From Siderastrea siderea (Eukaryota > Cnidaria > Anthozoa > Scleractinia > Rhizangiidae), in assembly GCA_964030785.1 (NCBI GenBank), contig OZ034978.1, forward strand, positions 2,624,501-2,688,500: 64,000 nt of DNA, in the 5' to 3' direction. The notes under the pieces are model-generated. The model was not told the origin of the DNA. It saw only the letters and a program-made list of their open reading frames with translations, and did not search any database. Made by a program: the position numbers and the translations under genes. Positions 24,836 to 38,288 of this stretch are shown one piece after another (the first letter of the stretch is position 1; every line of letters starts with the position of its first letter).

Positions 24836-27800
24836 TCACAATCTCGCCATTTTCCTGAACTGTGGTACAGTAAGCACAGGGACATTTCTCGTGTACGCCT
24901 TGACGCGCAAGTTCCTGTCGTCTGTCATAAGGACAACTTTTCTCTGAATTGTTATCGGCTGGTTTGCTGTGAAAAGACAAATCAATACTCTATTTTACAG
25001 TGTTTTCGTGAAAGAAACAACTGAACATTTGTGGTCCAATCGATAGCAGGTGTAAACCGGCTTTGTAGTACCTAGGGGGAATATCACGCTCACAAGATCA
25101 GGCATACCCTAAATCCTCTAAACGGACAATCTATAACATTGGCAATAGTCCAGGTTTTAGGAAACTGTGTTGAAACTTCTCTCCTCTATGACAGTATCTT
25201 AAAGTAATCTGCGCAATATAACTTCATGTTTAACAAGTCTGTTTCCATGCACTCACAGTATTACATTTGATACCATTAGATAATTGTACTAACTGACTAC
25301 TTGATGTTAAAAACCCGCCCATCCGCAAGACTTCGAGAATCTTCATACCTGTGGCTAGTCTGTTGACGAAATTCTCCTCACAGTAATGTAAACAACAGGA
25401 AAGAATGATGTCATCATTGCAGCCTTTGCCCTGTAATAACAACAAAACAGATTCACGTTTGGTTTGGTTTGGTTTGATTCACGTTTGGTGACTCTGCCTT
25501 AAAACAGTATTTTCTGGTCAGTTTTCAAATGAGTTATCAAGGTATTCACGAGATGACGAGGTAAAATTATTTTGATTTTTGTTCTAGCGGAACTCCTTTG
25601 CGGCCGAAGGCCGCTGAAGTGAAGCACCATACTCATGGAATGGCTCGTGGGCGCGTGCGCCGTACGTACGTAACATACGTCGCATTTCATGACTTTCTTA
25701 TATGAAGCAATTTTCGCACAGCTTCTAGGCAATGGTGTGCGAGGAATCGCGTAAGTCTTTTGACGCGTGTTGTACAAGCGACTCGCGTAGCGATAAAATG
25801 ACTCGTGAAAACAATGGATAATTTTCCAGTAAAATGGTATCCAACGGCCATAACATGATGAAAAACAGGATTCTACATTCAAGGATGTGAGGTTAGAGCA
25901 AAACCAAGCTTATAAGTCGAGCAGAAAAGTACTAATTTGCGAACAAATAATTCTGACCTAAAGCATGACCTTTGTAGCGGAGCCTGCGGGCAAAGCCCGC
26001 CAGCGGAGCTCCATTGCTAAGGAAATTTGGTAACCTATCAATCCGAGAAATTTTGGTTGTGACGTAATAGTCATGTGACCGTCCGTCCGTACGTCCGTAC
26101 ATCCGTACATCCGTACGTCCGTCCGTCCGCACAGACTCTGTGGGAGGGGGAGGGGAGTCCCAAGACAACCCGACAGGGGTAGAGAATGCCATCTTTTCTT
26201 GGCGGGAAATCGCGCGGTGCTTTTGGGCAACCGGCGTTTTTCTTGGCGGGAAATCGCATGACCATCGTCGCTTTTGAAAAAGAGGTTTCTTTAAAAGCTT
26301 AAGCTTCTTTAGCATTTAACGATTGCTCGAGAGTACTGAAGTTTTATACTTGACAAAAAACCATCTAATATCTATAAATGGAAAGAAAAAGTTCAAAAGA
26401 ATACTGGTAGAAGGCGAAAAGTGCAAGTTACGAAAGCTGCATTCAAAGGACTTCATCGCTTTGTTTTCTTCACGGCGGAGAGTTTGCCCTGTTCTGAAAC
26501 ACAACCGAGAAAGCGAAGTTCTTAAAGGGTCTAAGGTACATGATTTCGAGTATTACGATGAAAGAAATTACGCTTTGAAATGGAAATTTGATTTATGCCA
26601 TTAGAAATGTGTCATTTACTTTTGACTTTAAAAAATTATTAGAAAACGCGCTCAGATTTGTGACAGATTCTTGAAAATTTTGCCATGCTCAGCCGATTTC
26701 ACTCGCGTGGCGACCTACGATTTTGGAAGTGTAACGCGAATTGCATTTAAGTGTAAACTTACGGGTTTTCGAATAAACTTTTTTCAAAAATGATTTCTCT
26801 GTCCATTATTTTGTGTTTGTTTATTCATAACAGTAGGTCTAAGCACAGCCGCAGAGACAACTGCACAAGCTTTGCTTTCAATTTTGACTGTCCGGTCCAT
26901 CTCTTTGTGCAACTGTCGATTTTCTTGTCCTAGAAGTTTTCAATAGTAATAATCTTTTAAGCGAAGCAGTTGTCGGTTTAAAGCTATTTTATCCCAAAAG
27001 CTTCCGAAAACAGTTTTGTGCGTTCCTCAAAGCGCCTAACTTTATATAGGCTTACTTCGCATCCGCAAAACGTATGCCGGCATAATAATAATTTAATTAA
27101 AGCGTGTTTGGCGTTTCTTTGTTTTGAATCTTGATGGTCTCTAGTTAGAGAACGAAATATAACAGTTATTTGAAAAACTATAAGCGAAGCAGTTGTCGGT
27201 TTAAACCTATTATGCCCGAAAAGCTTCCAAAAACAGTTCGGTGCATTTTTAAAAGCGCTCGAATTTCAGACAATTTGCAGCCGCAAAACTTATGCCACAG
27301 AGTTAAGAATGTTTGGACGGTGTTTGTTTGTTTGTTTGTTTTCAATCTCGATGGTCGCAAGTAAGAGAACGAAATATAAGGGTTACTTAAGTAACTATAA
27401 GCGAAGCAGTTTTGAGTTTAAAGCTATTTTATCCCGTAGGTAATGTGTGTTCCTCAAAGTGCTTGAATTTTTTCGCGGCTGCTAAAACCTACGCGACATT
27501 TCTTCGATAAGTTTATTACAAGTGCTTCGAAGCTCCCCAGATCCTTTATTTCGGGTAATCCCAGTAAAATGCCGGTGAAATGTCAGTATAAATTTTTGAC
27601 CAGACTAACATTTTTATTTAGTGGCAGTTCATGTTATTTGTTAACATCCGAACGCGATGAAGATAACCCATTTAAACAGTCGAATAATTTTTATTTTGTT
27701 TTTGTAAATGAGCGCCGTTTCAAGTTCATTCAAGCGAACAGCCAATAATCCAAGGAGATTTGACAAGCCTTGACAGTTAATGACAGGATATGGAAAAATT

Positions 27801-29217
27801 GCAAACACCAAGCTAGACGGCTCGTGAGTAAAATAATCAAGCTGTGCTCAACCTCTAGAATGACCTTTCGAGCTTGGTTTTACAGAACAGATCTCCAAAA
27901 TATTGGAGGACAATTCGGAACACTTTCAGGCTTTTTGAGAAACACTTTTCGAAAGCAAACGAGCCAAAAAAAGCCCCGAAATATATTTCAGACCGAAAAG
28001 TTTCAGGACTATTTTTGAGAAACGAACACCAGTTTATTCCTTCCCGGCTCCACTTTTAGGCTTGGCTAAATCTATATATTATTTTAAAACGAATGAAGCG
28101 AATCCGTTTTACCAAACAGAATTAAAAAGAACATAGCTTTCCAATTGACAGTTGTAAAACAGAATCAAAGTTATTCACAAAAAACAGATTGAATTTACGA
28201 CAAAATGTGTGCAATACTGTGCAATAATCTGTAAACAAAACCAAAAGAGAATTTCTGGCAGTCGAAGCTCTCGTAAGCTACCACCTCGGGAATTCAGAAA
28301 AGTGGTCGCAACTAGAGCTGGTCGCCTACGAAAATGGGCTCTTGTAAGCGACCACATGATAAAACAATAGAGAGTGGTCGCTTATAAGAGCTTTGAGCGT
28401 AAAGCTTGGCATATGTTAATGGTTACTAATAGTCTTGTAGTAATAATATTGAATAGTTTTTTATTGCCTATCACAGAAGAGGTCAACGTAGGTACCAGTA
28501 AAAGAACCATTGGCACTTGTGTTATGTACTACTCTAAATTTGAACAAGAACTGAGTGCTTTAAGTAAAGTATTGACCGAGTGGTCGCTTACGAGAACTTA
28601 AAAACAAAGGAAAAAAACCCGTTGGTAATTCACGAAAGTGGTCGCAGTCGCTTACGAGAGCTTTTCATTACAGAGTTTAAGTGGCAAGTCAAACGGGGTT
28701 TCACAATATGGGTCGTAACTAGAGCTGGTCGCTTACGAGAGTGGTCCCAAGGAGAGCTTTGACTGTAGTTTCGAAGCGAACACGCGTCTCCAATTACAAA
28801 ACAAAGCGACAAGTAAAATAACAGCAATCAAAACAAATGAAAAACGCCGATAAACGACTGAATGAATTTGCCTAGCGAACTTAAAGCGAAAGTACAGATA
28901 GATAAACTAGATTTGCTTGAAACACAAAACAGAATTATAACTCTAAGTTTATACTAAAATGATACGCTTAAGAGACTAAATTTTATACAGTAATTAACGA
29001 GGTCAAGTACCTAGGTAAATAACAGTAAACAAGAAATTCCGAAGAATTTATAGGCGGCCGATGGTAACCAGGTAGATATGGAGTTCCGCTTTTAGGCTTG
29101 GCTAAATCTATATATTACATACTATCTATTATACCGGTAGGTGTAATTTAAAATTGTAATAATTAATTTAACACTTCTGGTCCTTCTGGAAACGGATGTG
29201 TGTGAGTTTGAATAAAA

Positions 29218-29259
<42 letters not shown>

Positions 29260-32200
29260 GGATGGATGGATGGACGGACGGACGGACGGACGGACGGACG
29301 GACGGACGGACGGACGGACGGACGGATGGATGGATGGATGGATGGATGGATGGATTGGAATGCTAAAAAAATTGTCTCCTTAGCCCTCCTTGTTCGAGCA
29401 CAATCTAGGAAAAATGAACGCAACACGCAGACCGTACCATATTCCGCTTTTTTGTGAGTATAACTACTCGTGAAATTTAAAAAAAACGTAGCCTAGCGCG
29501 CCTAACACGCCTGACAGTGCGTCATGCTCTTGTCGAAAGGTTTCTCGCATTTTCTAACTTGCCAATCCCTTCCCCTTTCAGCAACCACTTGATTTTGTAT
29601 CCAAAATATAACCAGATCTTGTTTAGCGTTTACGTTAATTTAAAGTCCGGAAGCATGCAGACGGATTTTTTACGACCGTCATCAATTGTTATCCATTTGA
29701 CGGAGTGGAATATTTATTCACTAGGAATTCGTTTTCAAACAATCAACACTTTATTTTTTTAATTTTCAAACAGCACAGGGTAGCGTACAACAAACATAAC
29801 AAATACAACCGTAAAAGTGCCATGAGTTACATGTTAATTTCCACGCATGTGGTTTTTGTCTTTTCTTGTCAAGGTTTTTCCTCTTCTTGCAAAATATTTC
29901 CGATGCTGTCTTTGCTGCCATGGTCATGGTCGTTGTCATTTTCAGTGATATTAGGGAACTTTTAGGATTGAATGCGACTACGACTTATCAATTCCAGTTT
30001 TCAGGCATTACATCATCACGTCACATATCAAACTTATTCCCGGGGCTTCCTTCTTTGATGGTACACAACACAAAGGACTGAGGACTCTGGACGTCACCAG
30101 TTTGAAATTCAAAAGTCGAACTCAATCTCGGACTCGTAGTTCGACCTAAAGGTCGCCAGTGCCACAGTCGTTCCCGTTGTCAGTGTTGTGAGCTTTCTTC
30201 TTTATGTTACTATCGTTGTCACTAATGTCGATGTCCTTGCTGGTGTTGCTGTCACCGTTTTTGTTGTTGCCATTGTTGTCATTGTTGTCGTTGTGGCTGT
30301 TGTTGTTGCTGCTACTGTTACTGCTGTTGTTGCTACCGCCGTTGTGGTCTTTGTTGCTGCTGCTGTTGTTGCTACTGTCGTCGTTGCAGTTGTTGTTCTT
30401 CTTGTCGTTGCTGTTGTTGTCACTACTGTAGTTGTAGTTGTTGTTGCTGTTGTTGTCATTGATGTTGGTGTTGTTGCTTCTGTCGATGCAGCTGTTGTTG
30501 TCGTTGTTACTGTTGCTATCACTATTGTTGTTGTTTTTGCTGTCATAGTTATTGTTATTGTCCCTGTTGTCTGAACTGCTTTGTTCATTATTTTGACCTT
30601 CTTCCCTTTCCTGTCCACCTTCATCTGGCGCCACAGCGTTCAACGTTCCAAAAACTTGCCTTTCAATTTCCTCAGCTTGTGCGTTGCTCTTTCTTAAAAC
30701 TATTTCAATAAACGCTACACGAAACTGTCTCATTCTGACACAGTAAATGATTGGGTTAAAAAGCGAGTTAAGAACTCCTAATAAGCTTCCTAAGAAAAAA
30801 GAAGAAGAGGTTACATTTACTGAATTGATGACAGATTTTACTATTAGTATTCGAACAACAATTATAGGCGAAAAAGACAATACCAAAACCAAAACAACAG
30901 TAGTTGTTAGTTTAAAAGCCCTTTTCTCGTTTAAGAATTTTTGTTTGGCTTCTGCTGTGACTTGGTGGGCAGCCATTTGCTTTTCTTGGCGGCGAATCTG
31001 AAAATAAACCACGGCTTGACAGTAGATAGTAATGGCGATACATAAAGACCCGGTAATATTGCTAGCTGTTAAGTAAATGTCGTTGTCTATGATGGCTAAA
31101 GGTACGCTTAGCAAAAATATTGCGATCCACGCGAGAGCAGACGATCGAAGTATACGAGATTGGGTGACCATGGTGATGTAAGCGAACGGTTGTTTGATGG
31201 CTATATAGCGCTCCACATTCATCAAGGCCACGTGCAGAAGTGATGTTGCAGCCAACACCCTTATAGTGTGTTTTGACAGTTCCATTACCAAACAGTTCAT
31301 CTTGGAAGCCTCTTCTTGTAGGGATACTGTTATCCAAGCGATAAAAAGAGGCTGGCCGATCACTCCCACTAGACAATCTGTGGTCGCTAAACAACCGAGT
31401 ACCACGTTGGACTTGGTTTTCAGTCGCGGTTTCGTCGTAACAGCGTACACGACAAGTGCGTTCAAAACAACAGTGATCGGGCAAGTTATAATGTTCAGGA
31501 TGATTACAAACACAAGAAAGGCGTAAGCTTCCACGGCACTATGACCAAGTCTTCCTCCCATGAAAATGACAACTTCACATTCAGTCGATGTGCTGTGGGA
31601 ACTCGCGCTTGAGTTCATCTTCTTCCTCAGCTGATACTATTACAGTTACCTCCCAGTCACCTAATTAGTTTAAACTGTTTGAACACACACTCCATCGGCC
31701 TTAAATGCGTTCAATGCACTTAAATAAACAAAGCATATGGGAAACACGTTTCGTCAAAGGAGGTAAATTTATTGTGAAAGGCAATTTGGAAAACGAACTA
31801 GTCGATAAAAGATCGGTAAACATTTTAAACTGCCGCAAACGAACAATTGACAGCTAATGTATCTGTTCACAAATAAACATTGATATCATTTAGTAAGTCT
31901 CTTTTTGAAATAGATGTAGCTGTTCCTCGTAACCAATTACGGGAAATGTTGGTTTGTTGAAGTGTAAACTTGTTAACTACATTTTTGATAACAAGTTTTA
32001 TGCGATACTTCAACAGTGGTTTTCAACGTTAACTCTGCTGTTGTGGAAAACGTTCTGATGTCGTCAGCAAGACTTGAGACAAATTGAGCCATTGAAAATT
32101 GCGTTAAACAAAAACAGCGCTTCAAAAATCCATCAGTGATGTACGAAAAGTGAAAATTGGAGAAACATTAGTTAAAACAAGCTTGCTTTTTGCTACAAAT

Positions 32201-35200
32201 GTCACCTACAAATTTCAAATAAATGAGAACGTATACGCTGCAGACTGTTTTCGCTGACTAAAACATAAGGACTAAACGTGTGCTTTACACGAAGTTAGAC
32301 AAGGAAAATGCAGAGATTAAAAAGACACTGGTTGAAGACTGAATTCACAGTTTTTAAGTATTATTGCGTCGGTGACTTTCATCTCTAGATAAAAAGTGTT
32401 CTTTTTTTAAAGTCAGACCTTTGTTTTCACAATTTGCTGTTGATAAACGCGGTGTGCCTCACTGTACATATTTGTTTTGCGTACTATCATTAGGATTAAA
32501 ATATTTTTATGATCACCAAGAACTGAAAGGCAAATTTCATATCAATTCCGTCTGTGGGAAGTTGCGCTTTTTCATTGAATTTATCTTCCGTGTTTTTTCG
32601 GTTCTTCTTTGCTCCTTTTTTAGGTGTAATCAGCTGCAGTTTTAGTCTGTTTGAGCTCACACATTACTTCATTTTAACTCCATCAGCTTTAATGGATTCT
32701 CTTCTCTCAACGAGACAATAAAGTGGGCGAGAAATTGACTTCGTAAGAGGAAAATACTTTATTTTAAGAGCAAAAAACTAATTATCAAGTAATATGCAGT
32801 AAACACATTAACTGACCAAAATTGCTAATTGCGGTAGGCTAATGTGCTTACCACATCGTACTCGATAATTATTTTTTGCAACTCAAAATAAAGTATTTTC
32901 CTCTTACGAAGTCAATTTCGCCCGCTTTATAAATCTGTATGTTAACATTCACATCTTTCACCTAAGCTCGTTTGCTGATTATTTACAGTTTTTATTCCTT
33001 GAAGGTAGTTTGCTTGTCTGTTTGAACTAAACGTTTTAATTTCTTTTTTGCAAGATGATATTTATGAGACACTACATCAGCCAGATCAGTGTAACGTGGA
33101 AACCCATTTATTTGACCCAAACATAAGTTCACGCAGTCAGTTTGTTGTGTAAATACAACAGTTTAATCCGGGCGCCCCGTTATATAACCAATTTTTCAGT
33201 CGTGTCCCGTTAACGTTGGTGATCAAAAGGAGTTCCACTGAATTGAGCACCTGAAATTTATGTTAAAGTAATACAATAGAAATTTTTACAAAATCTTTTA
33301 ACCACTGTCCTAGAGATATATCGGGAAAACTAATATGTGTATGAAAATGCAGAAAATTTTAAATAAAGCTTGGAAGAGATATTAAAATCCATGCACTTTT
33401 TAAGTATTATTGCGCCGGTGACTTCCATCTATAGATCACAGGTGTTTTCTTTTCAACTAGAACTGGGTTAATTTAACTATTAATTGCCAAAACTTTGTTT
33501 TAAAAAAATTGACGTTAATTAATGCAGTCTCAAACACGTTTGTTTTCCTAACAACTGTTTCTATGACAACCAAACGCAGTATAACCATGTCACCAAAACG
33601 TACTTTTCCGATGAATTTTCAAAAATAGTGTCTTCTCAAATCAGTTATTTTAGATAAGAAAATACAAACCAATTCACACCAATAATGAGTCCAATTTTTT
33701 GGTGTTCATTTTATTTAACTTATAATATCAAACAATATTTATTTGTTTTCAATTTTTAAAATTTAGACCATTCAGAGCAACATTACGTTCGATACAAATT
33801 TTATCCGTAGATCACCGAAATAAGTTACCAATGAATATTAAAAAAATATAATCCCTTTAAGTATGTTCAAGTTTTCCTTCCTGGAAATGTTAAATTTCAT
33901 ATTTAGTGGATGTCGCGCTTTTTCTTTTAAATTCAACAGTTACTTTGCAGCTAGCTGTCTCTATAGCTTGAATAGTTTTGATGTATTGCAACCACTTAAA
34001 AAATGCCGTAAACATATTAAACTGCCACTTACGAACTAGCAATTAACATCCACATCTTTTACTTAGACTCATTGCTGTAGGTTCTCGCAGAAGGTTCTTT
34101 GCGGTAGTTACTACACTCATTTCAACTAAGCGAGTTAACAACATTCTTGCAAAGCAAATTTATGCAATACTGCAACAGTCGATTCTTGACGCAGACAACT
34201 ATTTGAGCAACTAATAATCGTAAGACAAGAGAAAAGAATTCTGAAATCCAATAAGTAGTGTCCTAGAGAGTTTCTGGTGAAAGTTTATCCACGGGCTACA
34301 AATGGCAAGAAACATTTGTTCAAACAAGTTTGTGTTCGTAACTAAAAAGTTGCATTTAAGATTGGGAGTGATTTAGATGTGTATAACGATAATTCAGAAA
34401 ATTGTTTTTGCTACATGCTTATTATGTAAGCCCTTGTTGCCGCGATTGTGAGTAGATTATGCGTTAGTAGTACATTTTCCAGCGTGACAGAAATAATGAC
34501 ACGACGGTGACGATGACGATGATGACGAAATCCTAGACAAGTCTGACAGAAATTATCGAATAAGCGGAAACGGGAAAAACTGCTTGGAAAAAAATGAATT
34601 CATAAACGTTTTCAGGAGTTCATGTTTCATTGTTTGCAGGAGGCTGGAGGCGACACCACCATGGCACCAACAAGGGTTTGAATTACATTTAGCCACGAAG
34701 ATTCAGGTACAAACCTTCCTTCCAGAGGGATCCTCGCTTCTGAATGCTATGGTATCCAGTTCTGAACCTTTACTGGTGACTGCCTTAACTTGAGGGTTCC
34801 TTTGGCTGAACTCGGACTCAAGAAAGTCAATGGCACACCTAAAAACATGAACAGCGACAGAGTCAAGCCAGGATACACAGTGCAATAGGGTTATCAGGGT
34901 AGGGCCAAGATACAAAGTCCGACCCCAATTATTATTCCAGAGTGCAGTATTGTGGGAGGGATTACCCGTACCATTATAAATATATTGAAGCATAAAATTT
35001 GCACTAACGCATTTTGCCAAGGAAGCCCTTGTTCCTGTCACTAAGAGGTTTGACGATGGAATAGCTTTATGAAACATGATTCTGAATATTCTGTCCTTTC
35101 TTAAGCCCTGGCCAAACGGAGTCGCAAGTTATCGCAAGTTGAAAACTTGCATTGACTTGTGACTCCGTTTAGCCATGACTTGCGTGTACTTGCGATGACT

Positions 35201-38200
35201 TGCGTTCACTTTGATCGAGCTCAAATTTTTACGCAAGTGAACGCAGGTTTTCACCATTTGGCCACCCAACGCATGTCGACGCAAGTTGGTCCGTTTATTG
35301 TCTTCCTTTGTACGGGCGCCCGTGCAAGGCTGCACTGAAATGGCTTTTTTTGCTACTTGCGTCTACGTTCGAGTCCGTTTGGCCACCCATGGCAAGTCTG
35401 TGTTCGCAAGTTCACATTTCCTCACTTGCGTTGACTTGCGACTCCGTTTGGCCAGGACTTTATCTCTTATCTGCGCTTAAAATTTACCACCTTCCTTTAC
35501 TTATTATCCCACAGGGCACCAACGACATCGCTGATCCTAGCAGTATGCAGGACGCGTGTCACCACGAACCTAGTAAATATGATCTAGCTCGCCACGAGTC
35601 TCCCAGTGACTCACTGGTTAGAGCGCCCGACCGGTGTGTTCGATTCGCGTAAGAGACCCAGATTTTTCGTTTGTCCCACGATCGCGACATTATGAATATC
35701 CATCTTTTCTTAGGATCAATTAAAATCGTTTTTTGTTTCACGTGAAACCTGAAGTACTTCCTTAACAATCCAGAAAGTTATAAGCGGTAAAAATCGCTAT
35801 GATCAATGGACATCGCTCGAAACGTCAGCTTTTGAATTTTTTTTTACGGTGGCCAATTTACCTTATCAACTTAGCTAAGACATCCAAATTTGTGCGTTTA
35901 ACCTCTTCACCGACGAAGCACCACAGTACATTTAGAAACCTACCCCTTTTAACAATATCTCAAAAGACTAATTTTGTCACCACTTGATTGTAAAATCTGA
36001 AGTTATGTTTAAAAAGTTTTAATATCTTGGTCTACCGTTTCGTAAAATCAGACCTTCTAACGATTCGTAAGGGAGTGCTACGTCACGATAAAATTTCTGA
36101 AATAAACCCCGCTGTCCAACTGAGACAATTGAGCATACACACCTTGCCTTCTCCAAGACGTATTGCGCATGCTGTAGATTGTCGTACTTATCAGGCTGGA
36201 AATCCTTTTTTAAACCATCAAGTTCATTGATCACTGTAAAAAACGTAAAACGCAACCTGAGTTAATTAACTTCGTTGATTTGACTAGCATAACAAACAAA
36301 GACACGAACCTTTACTTGCAAGCTAAATTCTTGAACAGTCAAAACTCTATTAGGTCGCCACCCTCGGGGAATGAGCTAGTGTCCGCTCAGTACACAGGTT
36401 ACGCTGGTGGTACAACAGTGATTCATAAACTGCAAAACAGTTTGTATTTTTGCGTAGGTCTTCACGCTTCCAGCGCGTTGTAAATATTCGTTTTCGACAA
36501 TTCTTGCCACCCTATACGAATTTTAAGAAAAACGTGACTGTTTTTCAGCTAGTTCTAGGGTTTTTGACACAATAATGTGTAATATTTTAGGGAAAATATT
36601 TCGTATATCCATTACGTCATCGACTCCACGTGCGGGATATTTGCACCCAAAATTGACCTGCTCCCAACATCTCAATGCTTCATTGCTCAGTTGGTAGAGC
36701 AACGCACTGTTATGAATTGTTTAAATTGTGACACAGTGCAAAGATCATTCCACTCATTCCAGAGTGCGCACTACTAACGATCTTTAATAATTTTAACACA
36801 TTCTTACCAATAAGTGGCACGACCAGGGTGAAGTCTTGGCAGCCAACAATGGCCTTAAGTCCGTCCAGATGATCCACAAAACAGTTTGTATCGGCTACTA
36901 AGAATGTTGGGTAATTCTCAAACATCAAACGCGGCTTGGAGATATGCTCCTCAATCACAGCCTGTGTCAACAGATCATCGTTAACCCTTTAATAAGCCCT
37001 GATATAAACATGCATATTCTTCTTACTGTTGTCCACACATTTCTTATGGAACTAGTAAGGAGAATTTGTCTACATATCAAGACATCTTATCCTTGATCAT
37101 CAGTTCCTTTATTCTCATCACTTAAATGCTTGAACAAGTAGTGATGATGTAAAGAGAAGATTCATTATTTTCGTCACTGTTAGGGCTTAAAGGGTCAATT
37201 ACGTCGTTAAGTTATCTTACGTGATTTATGCTATGTTCACACTATACCTGAGTATACCACGATAGCAGGTTTACCCCAACATATTGTTACCGATGTAAGA
37301 ATTTTTACAGTGTATGCGAGAGTGCTGTGAAGAGAGCAAGCGCCCTCCCCCCCCCCCCCCCACCCCGGCCATACGTGAGTGCTACGCCGTGACTCCTTAC
37401 ATTTTTTTCATATTTTACTGATACCTATTTATTTGCCTGGGTGGAGAAAATGGTTGATAGGGATATCGACGTCACCTGTGTTATAATCTGCCGATAATCC
37501 GACTACCCAACGCTACGCAGAGGTGCAGGAGGTGAAAAGGTCAACATGTAGAAAAAAGGGAAAAAAGAGCTAATGCGGACTTGTGCCTCTACGACAAAGT
37601 TCAACTCAGTACGTAAGGGTATTACTATTGCTGTTGAGATGACATTATGTGTTACATGTTACACGTTATTGCCCCTAGTCAGAAGCGTAAGAATAACAAA
37701 ATATGGCCTACCCTGAAAACTTATGGTACCTCTTGTAGCAAATGGAAATAAGAGACAACAGCTGGGCAGAAGCTCATTAGTTGGAACAAATAAAGAAGAG
37801 AATTTCACCTTCGCTTTATCTTCTCTCTTTCTGTGAACTTCCACCTGCTTTTTGAGAGCATCCTTTTTGGCCTGTAAGAAAACACCATAATAAACAACAC
37901 TACTCTTTCTGAGTAACAAACTATGCATACGTTCAAAAGACTCACCTTCAGTTGCTTTAAGTCTTTTTCCATTTCATCCCTGTGTTGAAAAATTATGAAG
38001 AAGATTAATCTAAATATACACTAATTAAAGCTAATTATCGATTATTCGCCGCCGTCACCGGTGAATAGTGGTGGATATTTGCCGAACCGCAAAGCGGCGA
38101 GGTAAATATCCACCACGATTCACTGACACTGAGGTGAATAATTGTTTTATCGAGTTTTAGTATACACCAAACCATTAGATGATGATGATGATGATTATTA

Positions 38201-38203
38201 TTA

Positions 38204-38247
<44 letters not shown>

Positions 38248-38252
38248 ATTAC

Positions 38253-38288
<36 letters not shown>

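Larger units (their letters stand above)
25431..34714 (-). other. SMG6 intron 16 (9.3 kb) with nested GPCR
   Basis: The intron splits the PIN domain between the RSEDPSGRK exon and the GKGCNDD exon. It contains the GPCR at 30146-31618, the tandem and transposon repeats listed separately, and microsatellites. The rest (about 31700-34600) is AT-rich with no supported gene apart from one foldback at 32718-32930. A plus-strand 93-aa frame at 26323-26604 is unrecognised and not supported. Confidence 0.8.

Noticed and set aside
26323..26604. 93-aa plus-strand frame in SMG6 intron 16
   Set aside because: Its composition is protein-like but there is no recognised family, promoter or splice context. 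It cannot be supported from sequence alone.
30188..30574. Val-rich and Thr-rich open frames overlapping the GPCR tail
   Set aside because: They arise from the triplet periodicity of the Asn-tail repeat and are not independent genes.
35598..35645. tRNA-like segment CACTGGTTAGAGCGCCCGAC
   Set aside because: It has an A-box-like part but a shortened B-box region and no cloverleaf. At most a SINE fragment. A similar A-box-only segment at 36681-36715 was rejected for the same reason.
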